NCBI GenBank assembly: GCA_964348755.1
Contig: CAYGDW010000018.1
Coordinates: 1 to 42,676 of the forward strand
Direction: 5' to 3'
DNA length: 42,676 nucleotides
Source: UBA7960 sp964348755
GTDB taxonomy: Bacteria > Bacteroidota > Bacteroidia > Bacteroidales > UBA7960
Below, in pieces: positions 24,240-33,820 of this stretch. Numbering within the stretch: the first letter of the stretch is position 1; each line of letters opens with the position of its first letter. The translations under genes and the position numbers were made by a program. A model generated the notes under the pieces. It had not been told where the DNA came from. It saw nothing but the letters and a program-made list of their open reading frames with translations, and did no database searches.

Positions 24240-26732
24240 TTATTTTACTACTTGTACTCTTTTGGTTTGAATGCCAGTCAGGGTTTTAATCTGAACATAG
24301 TAAATTCCGCTTTTCAGGCCAGATACATTTACAGTGTGGCTATTCCCTTCATTTGCTTCGGAATAAACGAGATGGCCAAGCATATCAATAATGCGAACCC
24401 CGGTAATGATTTCGTTTGCAACAATGTTCAGCACTGAGCGTGCGGGGTTTGGATACAGGTTGAAAGATGCCTGATCAACGGCTGGCACAGAAGTAGGATT
24501 GGAAAGGTGCCCATACCAATCATTTACAGTCATGACACCTGTTACAACAACCTGCCGGTTAGGATCGCCTGCCCATTCGACAGCATTCCAGGAGGTGCCG
24601 TTGAAGTATTTGTATTGATACGTGCCAGCGGGGAGTAAAAGCTTTTTGGAGAAATAGAAAACGTTATCGGGGTCGGCGGCCAACAGCTGAAGAGCGGGCA
24701 GGTTCCCGGGCTGTGCCCAGTTTATACCAGGAAAACTTCCGGTAATATAAATAGTGTTGCCCCCCGGAACAAAGCCTGGCATAAATCGTATGTCAACCCT
24801 GAATGTTACTTCAAACCTGATTTGGTTTATTGTAACGTTTATGGTTCTGTCGGCTCCGGCAAGGGTAAACTGGCCTGTTGCGCTTTGATAGCCTTGATGG
24901 GAAATTGTGTACTGGTAGGTTCCGTTTGGCCCGGAAAACACATACGCTCCCGCATCCTGTTCAACTCCGTTTATTGTTAGAGTTGCACCTGCCACATTGG
25001 CCCCATCCTGGTCTTTAACCACAAATGTGGCATTGTAAAATGCCACTGCAGGAAGTGCCACCTGTTTTGTTATGAGCCAATTATTTGGTGTAATAGGGTT
25101 GTTATTGGCTAGCCTTGAGCGGCTTATCATGTGGGCTTGCTGGTTGGTTACAGCAAAAAACCAGTTTCGACCATCATTGTCGGCATCAGCTGCCATCCAG
25201 CCTTCGGGCAGCCAGTCAGGATTTAAGGGTAAAACATTGCCGCCGCTAAAATCTTCTGATAAGACAACAGCAGGGCTGTCGCCGGTTCGGGTTGCTTCAA
25301 TTATTACATTATCAATAACCAGGCGCTCCATACCGCTAACGTTGTGGTGGCGGAAAGCTATCCTAATATTGGAGCCACGATATTCTGAAATCTCTACCGA
25401 ACGACTCTGATTCACCCAGGGTTCGCCTGTGGTACCCATAGTTTCTTCAAATACTTTAACAAAATCTTCGGGTTTAAAAACAAAATTACCTGAAGGTACT
25501 TTTGCAACCCAAACGCTGTAGTGCTCGCTCCGCATTTGAGGGTCAGTGGCCGTTGTTGCTACATCCCATTTGAGGTAAATATTATTGAATATTGATGGGT
25601 CTTTGATCAGGCTGACATTTACAAAAATGTTGGCATTGGAAACTGAAACAATACCTGAAGTTGGGTAAAAGCCCGGACGGCTAACCCTGTACCTGTAAAA
25701 ACCCGGGGCACCATTAAATGTATATTGGCCGGCAGGCATGGGCTGCTCATCAATGCTGATTATTGCATCGGTAATGAGTTCGCCTTCGCCATCAAGAATG
25801 GTAAAAGTAACCAAATGAGTGGGGTTAACCCCAGCGGTTAGCTCCACGTTTATGCTGAGGTTGGCATCATTTACTTCAAAATTGCCGAATGCTGTCTTGA
25901 AGCTTGTTTTTTTTGCAAAATATTGGTATTGCCCCGGAAACAGTTTAAGGTTATAAGAACCTTGCGGGTAATCAATGCCATTGATTGACAGAGTTGCATC
26001 TACCACGGGGCTTCCGCCCGATCCCACCAGAAATTCTACATCAAAGGGGTCAACAATTCGAAAGTCGTCGAAATAAAGGGTGCCAGTAACACCTGAGATT
26101 TGCCCGCTCCAGGCCAACTGAAAACTGTCGAAAAAAATGTGAGTTCCATCCCATAGGCCATTACCGTTAACCCAGCCAACAACCGGATCTGCTGATAAAC
26201 GCCAGGTAATTCGTTTCCAGCCTACCCAATCAATGGTAAACCATTGCGATCCCTCCAATTGATTATTTCCTCCCTCTCTGGTCATAAAGCGAAATCGGTT
26301 TCCCGAGCCATCTCCATATACAAAAACCTCTATGGCCTGATTGGGTAAAAACCGGTGTTGAACAACGTCGGCATTGGCGGGTGGAATATGTTGCCTGATA
26401 AGGTGACTGCCCGGGGCAACAGGTTTGGCTGCATCCCACATATAGGCCAGTTTCATTGCTCCGGTGCTTGCCGTAGCCTGATTTACAATAGTGGTTTCGT
26501 GGGCTCTGTATGTAACAGTAGTCCCTTGGTGTTCCGTAATTATTCCAGTGGTGCTGCCACTGCCACCTGGCAGCCACCACAGAGTCACTCCGGCCTCAAA
26601 ATCGTCGATAATACGAAAATTTGGATTTGTTGATTTTTCCAAGCCATCGGGCATCTCTGCGCGAGCCCCGGCAATACCAAGAAATAAGAGGGCTAAGATT
26701 ACCCCCGGGAAAAAAGTAGGTTTTGTTTTCAT
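24240..26732 (-). CDS. Secreted T9SS multi-module protein with jelly-roll-like and glycan-binding-like domains
   Basis: This 830-residue protein has a signal peptide (to about residue 25). Residues 40-229 form a module (DDFEAGVTLWW, YGDGSGNRFRFM, DWVGWKRITW, LYFDDFRIV) that is clearly paralogous to one in the neighbouring amidase. Three PEGA/carboxypeptidase-regulatory-like repeats follow (SINGIDYPQGSYNL, ISIDEQPMPAGQYTF, LTINGVEQDAGAYVF). A cleaved-adhesin/choice-of-anchor J-like domain lies between the second and third. Next is an E-set/CBM20-like segment (ITGSFPGINWAQPG, then GTYQYKYFNGTSWN). The C-terminus is a T9SS type A sorting domain (FNLYPNPARSVLNI, then LKSGIYYVQI). No catalytic domain is visible, so it is likely an extracellular binding or adhesin-like protein. 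It is the last gene of the locus. Confidence 0.85.
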   Translation of the reverse strand: MKTKPTFFPGVILALLFLGIAGARAEMPDGLEKSTNPNFRIIDDFEAGVTLWWLPGGSGSTTGIITEHQGTTVTYRAHETTIVNQATASTGAMKLAYMWDAAKPVAPGSHLIRQHIPPANADVVQHRFLPNQAIEVFVYGDGSGNRFRFMTREGGNNQLEGSQWFTIDWVGWKRITWRLSADPVVGWVNGNGLWDGTHIFFDSFQLAWSGQISGVTGTLYFDDFRIVDPFDVEFLVGSGGSPVVDATLSINGIDYPQGSYNLKLFPGQYQYFAKKTSFKTAFGNFEVNDANLSINVELTAGVNPTHLVTFTILDGEGELITDAIISIDEQPMPAGQYTFNGAPGFYRYRVSRPGFYPTSGIVSVSNANIFVNVSLIKDPSIFNNIYLKWDVATTATDPQMRSEHYSVWVAKVPSGNFVFKPEDFVKVFEETMGTTGEPWVNQSRSVEISEYRGSNIRIAFRHHNVSGMERLVIDNVIIEATRTGDSPAVVLSEDFSGGNVLPLNPDWLPEGWMAADADNDGRNWFFAVTNQQAHMISRSRLANNNPITPNNWLITKQVALPAVAFYNATFVVKDQDGANVAGATLTINGVEQDAGAYVFSGPNGTYQYTISHQGYQSATGQFTLAGADRTINVTINQIRFEVTFRVDIRFMPGFVPGGNTIYITGSFPGINWAQPGNLPALQLLAADPDNVFYFSKKLLLPAGTYQYKYFNGTSWNAVEWAGDPNRQVVVTGVMTVNDWYGHLSNPTSVPAVDQASFNLYPNPARSVLNIVANEIITGVRIIDMLGHLVYSEANEGNSHTVNVSGLKSGIYYVQIKTLTGIQTKRVQVVK

Positions 26733-26819
26733 AAAAACTGGTTTTGGGTTTAGTAAAGGTTTTTAGTAATGATAGTTTAAACAGGAAAATTAGCCGAGGG
26801 GCCATTCGCCCGGTGGCCA

Positions 26820-29800
26820 TTATTTAATAATCTGAAATCTGACGTGGCTTAAGCCATTTTTATCAAGTATGCGTACAAGATAAATGCCTTGTTCAAGATT
26901 CTGTAAATCAAGGCTCAACTGGTTTTGAAAAGGTTCTCGCACCAATACAATTCTTCCATCAATGGCAATTAATTCGGCTTTCAGAATAATATTTCCGGAA
27001 GTAATTGTTACTTGATTTTTTGCCGGATTTGGAAACAGTCTCAGCCCGGACGCATCTTGTTCAGCTATATTTGTAGCATCGGGCCTTACAGTTACGGTTG
27101 CGGTTAAAAGCAAGGGGGTTGGTGGTGTTGATTGGTGTACCGATGCCGGGAGCGCAAAAGTGCCGGTAGCCTGGAAGTTACCTGCTGTAAAAGATTCGTA
27201 CCCGGCAATAGCCCAGTTTAATGCAACAAGGTGCGAGTTTCCGAATGTGTCTGTAATGGTTGTGCTTGGCTGCAATTCGCCGAGGGCAGTTGCCTTGCTG
27301 GTACCAAAAGCCACCGTAACATCCTCAACAGGCTTTATTGATGCAATTTCTGCCACCCTTTGCACTACCTCAATTTGGTCGAGCATAAATATGTAGCTTT
27401 CGTGCGATACATATTGTATTGCAACCCTGATTACCTGGCCGGCGTAAGCGCCCAGGAAGTATGAAAATCTGGCCCATTCTACAGGGGCCACAACAAAGTC
27501 TCCTGGAGAAACCAGGGTGAAAGCACTGGGGCTGAATGAAAACACCGGATTATTATCGGGCATTACCAACACCCTGAATCGTTCCAGCCCCCATTGGGAA
27601 GACATTGATTTGGCAAAAAATCTGAGCAGTGTGTTTTCTGTTGCCATTATTTGGGGAGAGATAAGCCACTTATTGTCGCCTGTGGTTTTTGACATCATGG
27701 CAAAAAGGTATTTGTCGCCATGCACAGGAGGATGGTTGTCAATAATTGGTTCTGTTGTCAAAGCCGGATTTATAACTTTGAAAGCGAATGGAGTACCAGA
27801 GCCAGGAAATGTGAACCCTACCGGATAATTTGTGGCCAAATTTTTTAGGTCAATGGTTTTCCATGGGAAAAGATCGGTCGAAAAGTCCTGGAAGGTTTCA
27901 AAGCTTTCGGAAAGTGAAACAGGGAACTGCGGGGGGGGTCGCCTTACAAACCTAAGGTCATCGAAGTATATGGCTCCCTGTCGGGTTGCTCCGGGGGTAA
28001 ATCTGTAATGGAATCCGTCCATATAAAAATTTTGCCCTTCAAGAATTCCATTGCCGCCAAACCAACCAAATGCAGGGTCGTTGGCCAGGTGCCACGAAAT
28101 GAGTTTCCATCCGACCCAATCAACAGTGATCCAGGCGCTTCCTTCGAGTTGATTAAGTCCATCGCGAATCATTAATCTGAGTTGATTTCCGGAGCCATCT
28201 CCAAAAACAAGTACCTGAAGTTCATCCGTAGCATTAAACCTTATGGTGTTCTGGCTGGCAGTTGGCGGAATGTGCAATCTTATGTAAGGTGTCCCGGCAA
28301 ACCCTTCCACCCAGGCGTAGTTTAGGCGCATGCTTCCGGTGCTCGAAGTGGAATGGTTAACCAGGTTTATGTCGTGAGATCGTGCGGTTTGTTCGCTGAT
28401 TATGCCAGTGGTTTGGCCAGCCTGGTGTGGGTGCCACCAGTTTACTATACCAGTGTCGAACGAATCAATAAAGGTTGAAAGTGTAATGGGTTGGTCAATC
28501 ATATAAAACCGCAGGGTTTTTCCCTGGGTTTGATTGCCGCGGGCATCAGAAAGGCCTGCTGCAATTTGTACTTCATACACATGAGCTGGGTTAAGGTCTT
28601 GAGTGGGAAAAAAGTGAAGCACACTTTGTTGGTTAACGGTGGTGTGGTGAACAATGCCCGGCACTTTGTTGCCGCCAGCTGCCTCAGCAAGGGTTATGGT
28701 GTTGGGGCCGATGCCCGCTGCCATAATGGGTTCATCGTATACCAGGCGCACAATTGGCCTTCGAACCCGCTGGGGTTCGTTTTCAGAGGGAGAAAAGTCA
28801 ATGAGTTGTGGGGGGGTGTTGTCCTGCTCAGATGTGTTGATTTCAAGCACAAAACTGCCTCCTTCCTGCCCATTTCCATCACCATCAAGATAATGCCCGG
28901 TAAGCAAACCCTGCGCTACCGCTCCGTCAATTTCGAGGGTGTAGTTGGTTACATACCCAAGCTGGCTGGTGTTTATTACCAAAGTAAATTCGTCGGTCCA
29001 CGACAAGCCAAGTTCTGCCGCGGGGCTTATTTTTAAGGCATTGGCACCGCTTTGCTGATTCATTTTGCGGCTGAAACGGATTACTAACTGGGTGCCCGGA
29101 ACAAAGTAAACCAAAGGGGCCGCGGGCACAACCGATTCGACCACAGGAGGCAAAGTGGAGGTTAGTAAAACATCGAGGAAACTTAGATTTTGGGCTATGC
29201 TTTTGCTGGGGTCCGAGGCAATTACAAGGCTGGTTTCAAAAGTCTGATGATTGTCTGAAGTAAAAACAACATCAACGGTGCTGAGGGGTTCCAGGCCTTC
29301 GATAAAATAAAATCCATTGCTGAGTTGGTTTGGGTCGGCGCTGAAGCGGTGAAAAAGCGATTGGTAGGTGTCGGTTTCATACACCTTGTTTCCAATGGTT
29401 ACTGTTATACCGTTGAGGGGTTTCAAGGTTTCAATGTCTCGAATAATGCCTGTTGCAACGCCAATGGCAGGTTTTTCAACTTTATGAAATTCAAGAATGG
29501 TCCACAGTGCTGCCAGCGCCTCCAGTTTTTTCCATTCGGCATTCATATTACGCTGGTTTTGTGTTGGGTTGGTGTGAAAACCGGCCTCGCTGAGCAAAGA
29601 TGCCATTTGTGTAACCCTGTTAACAAACAAAAAAGGGAACTGGTTGGTGTGGTGGTTTATGTTGCCCTGATAAAATAGCCGGTCGGCGAAATTTCCCCTG
29701 GTTGGTAATCGCAATGCCCCAGGCAGGTCTATATTGAGCAATACGCCAAAAGCAGCTCCGCCCTGAGGTGTTTTTTCTGTAGTAACCCCATTGTTGTTCC

Positions 29801-30206
29801 ATCCGCCGTAAAGCATCAGGGTGCTGTTAACCTCGGGTGATCCGGCATCGCTGTGAATTGAATAATAAAAATCAGCACCCAGGGTGTTTGCATGGTCCAC
29901 GCGGGCCGTCAGGCTTACATTTTCCTGATCTGTTTGACGGGCCAGATACACGGCTTTAATATCGGTATATTGAAGCAAATAGTCGCGAAGTGCATTACCC
30001 ACCCTCAAAACCTTTTCGGCTTCGGAATAGCCAAATACCCCCATGTTTTCAAACCGGGAGTGCCCCTGGTCAAGATACAGGGTCCAGCCACTTAGCCCGG
30101 TTATCTGTGCCTGGCCTGTGTTTGCAGACCAACCGGATACAAATATCAGAAGCAACACACATTTTAATTTTAACGGAGCCAGGTTTTTATTTGGTTTCTG
30201 TTTCAT
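26820..30206 (-). CDS. Large secreted N-acetylmuramoyl-L-alanine amidase with T9SS sorting domain
   Basis: This 1128-residue protein (ATG 30206; an upstream TTG is ignored because the signal peptide starts at MKQKPNK) opens with an Amidase_3 zinc domain (about residues 38-250). Likely zinc ligands and catalytic residues are His49 (LDQGHS), Glu62 or Glu64, His118 (YSIHSD) and Glu207 (LLSEAGFHTN). The enzyme should cut the bond between MurNAc and the stem peptide. Then follow a regulatory-like domain, two SbsA-type Ig-like domains (VIRFSRKMN, VRLVYDEPI), a ~175-residue jelly-roll-like module shared with the next gene (about 578-752), a cleaved-adhesin-like domain, a Big_4-like segment (AGYESFTAGNF) and a T9SS type A C-terminus (LRLFPNPAKNQVTI). 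Secretion means it acts outside the cell, not in septum splitting. Confidence 0.92.
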   Translation of the reverse strand: MKQKPNKNLAPLKLKCVLLLIFVSGWSANTGQAQITGLSGWTLYLDQGHSRFENMGVFGYSEAEKVLRVGNALRDYLLQYTDIKAVYLARQTDQENVSLTARVDHANTLGADFYYSIHSDAGSPEVNSTLMLYGGWNNNGVTTEKTPQGGAAFGVLLNIDLPGALRLPTRGNFADRLFYQGNINHHTNQFPFLFVNRVTQMASLLSEAGFHTNPTQNQRNMNAEWKKLEALAALWTILEFHKVEKPAIGVATGIIRDIETLKPLNGITVTIGNKVYETDTYQSLFHRFSADPNQLSNGFYFIEGLEPLSTVDVVFTSDNHQTFETSLVIASDPSKSIAQNLSFLDVLLTSTLPPVVESVVPAAPLVYFVPGTQLVIRFSRKMNQQSGANALKISPAAELGLSWTDEFTLVINTSQLGYVTNYTLEIDGAVAQGLLTGHYLDGDGNGQEGGSFVLEINTSEQDNTPPQLIDFSPSENEPQRVRRPIVRLVYDEPIMAAGIGPNTITLAEAAGGNKVPGIVHHTTVNQQSVLHFFPTQDLNPAHVYEVQIAAGLSDARGNQTQGKTLRFYMIDQPITLSTFIDSFDTGIVNWWHPHQAGQTTGIISEQTARSHDINLVNHSTSSTGSMRLNYAWVEGFAGTPYIRLHIPPTASQNTIRFNATDELQVLVFGDGSGNQLRLMIRDGLNQLEGSAWITVDWVGWKLISWHLANDPAFGWFGGNGILEGQNFYMDGFHYRFTPGATRQGAIYFDDLRFVRRPPPQFPVSLSESFETFQDFSTDLFPWKTIDLKNLATNYPVGFTFPGSGTPFAFKVINPALTTEPIIDNHPPVHGDKYLFAMMSKTTGDNKWLISPQIMATENTLLRFFAKSMSSQWGLERFRVLVMPDNNPVFSFSPSAFTLVSPGDFVVAPVEWARFSYFLGAYAGQVIRVAIQYVSHESYIFMLDQIEVVQRVAEIASIKPVEDVTVAFGTSKATALGELQPSTTITDTFGNSHLVALNWAIAGYESFTAGNFQATGTFALPASVHQSTPPTPLLLTATVTVRPDATNIAEQDASGLRLFPNPAKNQVTITSGNIILKAELIAIDGRIVLVREPFQNQLSLDLQNLEQGIYLVRILDKNGLSHVRFQIIK

Positions 30207-30228
30207 TGAAATGCGATTTATTATCAAC

Positions 30229-31188
30229 CTACTGTATTTTTAGGATATAAATACCTCCTGATTCCGGGTTTTCAAAGGCTATTTTTTTTCCATCGGGCGA
30301 AACCGAAGGACTCAGGGCAATGATTTGGGTGTGCCCTGTTAGCAAATACTCTTGGCCAGTATCGGGGTCAATGGCGTATAGATCGCTTTGAGTAATTTGG
30401 TGGCCATTGTCTTTTGTAAGCATTACCACAAGGTATTTTCCGTCGGGGGTCCAGCAGGGTCTTTCGCCCCATCCGAGAGTTTTCAGGCCAGTCCCATCAG
30501 CGTTCATTACAAAAAGTCCGCGGGTAGCAACCTGAAATGCCAACTTTTGGCCATTGGGCGAAATGGCCAGGTTAAAGATGGTGTTGCTGCCAAAATCGGC
30601 CAGTACCTCCGGCTCATTCTTAGCGGTGCTTGCTTTAAGAAACCGTCCCCCGACCGGAAAAACTACAGGCAATTCGGCTTTGTCGATGGGGGTGCCCTGG
30701 GGTGCTTTGCCACTCTCGAGCAGTTGAATCCTCCCGTCAATAACCACTGCGAGGTGCTGGTCGCGGTGCGTCCAGCGTGGTAACCCTTCTATTCCTCTCT
30801 GGGGTTCAGTTAGTGCGCGGCTTAATCCAGTAGCGGCTTGTATCAGTTCAATCCATTGAAACCGGCTTTTGTTGCTGTATTCAGAAGGTCGCACTAAAAG
30901 GGTCCTGCCGTCGGCCGACCACGAATACCCAAAGCCCACTCCTTCGCGGTCAGAAACCTGCCATTGCCTTTGGCCCTCAGATGTTGACACCCACAAGCCC
31001 TGATATTTTTCGGAAGAAAAAGCCAGATACCGGCCATCGGGCGACCATGCCGGATTTAACCATATCCGACCTTTTGACGGGATAAGCAATTCCGGTTGGC
31101 CAATTACTACCGGCTGTGCGCTGAGAGAAGTGAAAATTAGCGTCAAAAAAATTGCGGCCGGCCAAATTATCAAAACATTTTTTCTCAT
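30229..31188 (-). CDS. Secreted TolB-like beta-propeller protein
   Basis: This 319-residue protein (ATG 31188, MRKNVLIIWPAAIFLTLIFT, signal cleavage near SLSAQ) consists of repeated PD40/WD40-like TolB blades: SPDGRYLAFSSE, SADGRTLLVRPSE, SPNGQKLAFQVA, TPDGKYLVVMLT and SPDGKKIAFENPE. There is no TolB N-terminal domain and no lipobox, so it is probably a periplasmic binding protein or, less likely, an enzyme. It ends 22 bp before the amidase start. A frame extending upstream to 31242 is ignored because it would bury the signal peptide. Confidence 0.82.
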   Translation of the reverse strand: MRKNVLIIWPAAIFLTLIFTSLSAQPVVIGQPELLIPSKGRIWLNPAWSPDGRYLAFSSEKYQGLWVSTSEGQRQWQVSDREGVGFGYSWSADGRTLLVRPSEYSNKSRFQWIELIQAATGLSRALTEPQRGIEGLPRWTHRDQHLAVVIDGRIQLLESGKAPQGTPIDKAELPVVFPVGGRFLKASTAKNEPEVLADFGSNTIFNLAISPNGQKLAFQVATRGLFVMNADGTGLKTLGWGERPCWTPDGKYLVVMLTKDNGHQITQSDLYAIDPDTGQEYLLTGHTQIIALSPSVSPDGKKIAFENPESGGIYILKIQ

Positions 31189-31290
31189 AGCGTAAGTGAT
31201 TGTTGAAATTTTTCTTTCGCAGAAAACCAGAAACTCACTCAAGTATCATGTTTTGCCTCCGTAATAAATTCCCTGGCAGGGCATTTATTT

Positions 31291-33753
31291 TTAAAGCGTT
31301 GTTTTTATTACCTTAAACGACATAAATTTTCCGTTTTTAGTTCTTACAATGCCTGTGTAAAATCCGGCTGGCAAGCCAGCCATTTCAAATTCATCCAGGA
31401 GGGTGTCATCATCGCGTTCGTGCTGCCATATTTTTTGCCCTGAGGCATTAAATAGCGAAATGGTTCGTTTGCCAGGATTTTGGTGGTAAGGCAGGAAAAA
31501 CCTGTTGTTTGCCGGGTTTGGATAAGCTTTCAGGGAAATTGGCGGCGCATCTTCCACAAAAACTCCCGAGGTGGTTCTAAATTGCACCACAGGCGACCAT
31601 TGGCCCCTGCCACAGGCGTTGAGGCCTGCCACCCGCAGATAATGAACAGTATTGCCCGAGGCCAGGGTTATGTTTGATATGTTTTGAACAATACCCTGGC
31701 GGTCTAAAATAAGCGAATTAGGCTCAAAACCCACATTCAAGGAAACCTGCAAATGATACGAAGTTGCTTCGGGCAAGTGTTGCCATTGGGCCACAGTAGT
31801 AAAACTTGTATTTTGCTGACCTTCAGCCGGATGGTTAACCAAAGGTGTGGAAGGAAACCCAGTTGAAAAATGATCTGTTAATGAATAGGAGGCTGTCTGA
31901 CCATCAATGGCTTTTACCCGGTAAAAATAGGTTCTTTGGCCCTCAACCCATTGGCTGTTGATGGTAAAATAAGGCTGGTTTGTAGTAGTGGTTTCAAACA
32001 ACAACCCTGAGGCCGTGCTCATGCCGTCAAACAGCAACAGCCTGTATTGGCCAATGCCTTGCATATCATTCCATCTTATGTCGTTACCTTCGCACACAAT
32101 TGCTCCGTTGTGGTGCGAGATGACTGGCGAATCAATTTTATTAAAGTTTACGAAGCCAGACATTTCTCCGATGGTTTTGTTTCTGGCATATTCGGTAAGG
32201 GCCAGGTATGAGTAATTGCCGTGAAGGATTTTGCTGAAATCTGTGCCAAAAGCTACCTGCAAAAATTCAGGTACAGGCAATGTGTTTTTTGCTGCAGGAG
32301 GCTCATTCAGCCCAAACAACAAAAAGCGATCGGCATTTGAGTTGGTGTTAATGATGGCCACACTTGCATCGCCAGCAATAGAACCAATATCGATAATTTG
32401 CGGCTTTTGTAGCGCTGGAGCAGGCAGCCAGGCCAAGATAGGAAAAATGGTCTTTTGTGCAAACAAATCGCCCCTCAGGAAACCAGCCAGGTTTTTGCTG
32501 GTATTGAGCAGGCTGTTGGTGTTGTAAAATATTACGCCATTTGCAGTATTGTTTGGGCTGTTGCGGTTTGCCGTAATTTGATTCCCAATTTCAGTTACAG
32601 CCCAGTTATTTTTTTCGAAAAGGGGTTCAGTTTGTTGGCTTTCATTATTTGCGGGTATCTCGGATTGCATCGAGACAAATTCGTCGTTCGATTTTGTGCC
32701 ATAAAGGCGGTACGATCCGAGGCTTGGGTAATGGTGGCGTCCATAGCGGCGGGCTTGTTGGCCCCACCATTGAGTAAGTATAATAAAGTCCTGGCTACCT
32801 CCAATGGGCCAATAAAGTTGAGGAGAAATATAGTCAATAGAGCCTTCCTTTAGCCAGGCCAGAGGGTCGCAGTTTATGGTTGCCCAGTTGTTGTTGCCGG
32901 TAATTCCGGCGGGCAAAATGGTGCCGTAATATTGCGCCACCAGGTTGTTTGTGGTATAAATTCCGGCTGGACTTACTCCAAACATTAGAGCCGGATTGAT
33001 AGATTTTATGGTGTCGTTAACTTCCCTGATCATGTTATTGACAGAGGCGCGCCTGAAATCGCCCCTGGTAAGGGTGGTAAAAAGAGGCCCATCGTAATAC
33101 CTCCTTATAAAAGCCTCATTCCCGAAAGAATTGAAGGTATGCTGGTCAAAACTTGAAGGCATATTCGAAGGGTAAAAGTAATCATCGAATATTACTCCGT
33201 CAATGTCATAGTTGTGTACAATATCTGCCACAATGTTTTTTATAAGTCTTGTTGTTTCGGGGTGGCCAGGGTCGAAATAGGTCCGGTTGTTGTAGTTTAT
33301 AATCAGGTGTGGGTGTGTTTGAGCGTAGTTTCCGGGCCTTCCGGCAAATTCGCCTGAGGTGCTTTCGAAGCGATAGGGATTAAGCCATACGTGCAATTCC
33401 ATTCCCCTTTTGTGGGCTTCATCAATGGCAAGTGCCAAGGGATCGTACCCGGGGAAAACCCCCCTTGAAGCCAGCGAAGAACCCAGCAGGTGCGACCAGG
33501 GTTCGTAGGCCGAGCGGTAAAAAGCATCGGCAAAGGGCCTCACCTGAAAATATACCACATTAATATTGGCCGCCGCCAACCTGTCAAACATATCAACCAG
33601 ACTGTTTATCTGCGTTTGGGCAGATCCTATAGGCGGCCAGTCTATTCGCCAGGCTGTTGTAAACCATGTGCCGCGTAGCTCGCGTTCAGGTAAGGTTGGG
33701 TAAGCAAGCAGGGCAAAATGTAAAATAAATACAACCAGAAGAAGTTTTTTCAT
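31291..33753 (-). CDS. Secreted glycosyl-hydrolase-like family 10 (GHL10, DUF187) protein with T9SS domain
   Basis: This 820-residue protein (ATG 33753; a second ATG lies 9 bp upstream) has a signal peptide, then a GHL10 TIM-barrel domain (about residues 22-390). Its motifs are ELRGTWFTTAWRIDWPP, NVVYFQVRPFADAFY, GMELHVWLNPYRF and DGVIFDDYFYP (185-195), the last bearing candidate catalytic acids. Fibronectin-like or other beta-sandwich modules follow, and a T9SS type A C-terminus (LKAYPNPANNRFFL, then LPAGFYTGIVRT). GHL10 relatives are presumed glycan hydrolases. Within this locus a peptidoglycan glycan strand is the natural substrate to suspect, which is inference. Confidence 0.88.
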   Translation of the reverse strand: MKKLLLVVFILHFALLAYPTLPERELRGTWFTTAWRIDWPPIGSAQTQINSLVDMFDRLAAANINVVYFQVRPFADAFYRSAYEPWSHLLGSSLASRGVFPGYDPLALAIDEAHKRGMELHVWLNPYRFESTSGEFAGRPGNYAQTHPHLIINYNNRTYFDPGHPETTRLIKNIVADIVHNYDIDGVIFDDYFYPSNMPSSFDQHTFNSFGNEAFIRRYYDGPLFTTLTRGDFRRASVNNMIREVNDTIKSINPALMFGVSPAGIYTTNNLVAQYYGTILPAGITGNNNWATINCDPLAWLKEGSIDYISPQLYWPIGGSQDFIILTQWWGQQARRYGRHHYPSLGSYRLYGTKSNDEFVSMQSEIPANNESQQTEPLFEKNNWAVTEIGNQITANRNSPNNTANGVIFYNTNSLLNTSKNLAGFLRGDLFAQKTIFPILAWLPAPALQKPQIIDIGSIAGDASVAIINTNSNADRFLLFGLNEPPAAKNTLPVPEFLQVAFGTDFSKILHGNYSYLALTEYARNKTIGEMSGFVNFNKIDSPVISHHNGAIVCEGNDIRWNDMQGIGQYRLLLFDGMSTASGLLFETTTTNQPYFTINSQWVEGQRTYFYRVKAIDGQTASYSLTDHFSTGFPSTPLVNHPAEGQQNTSFTTVAQWQHLPEATSYHLQVSLNVGFEPNSLILDRQGIVQNISNITLASGNTVHYLRVAGLNACGRGQWSPVVQFRTTSGVFVEDAPPISLKAYPNPANNRFFLPYHQNPGKRTISLFNASGQKIWQHERDDDTLLDEFEMAGLPAGFYTGIVRTKNGKFMSFKVIKTTL

Positions 33754-33765
33754 TCGAAGCATCAG

Positions 33766-33812
33766 GTAAAAATGCGGGGAGCAACCACCAGCCTGAGGCC
33801 GCTCCCTGCATT
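33766..33812 (-). terminator. Terminator-like stem-loop inside the locus (possible attenuator)
   Basis: Arms at 33801-33812 and 33771-33782 pair over 11 of 12 positions (GGGAGC with GCTCCC, and AATGC with GCATT, one mismatch) and are followed on the minus strand by a short T-run. It lies in the 67-bp gap between the PKD-propeller lipoprotein and the GHL10 gene. It may lower expression of the downstream hydrolase genes or stabilise the upstream message. Confidence 0.55.
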
Positions 33813-33820
33813 GGTAATTA

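Noticed and set aside
24240..26732. Starch use suggested by the CBM20-like segment in the last gene
   Set aside because: The E-set fold is common, no amylase is present, and the locus contains MurQ and an amidase.
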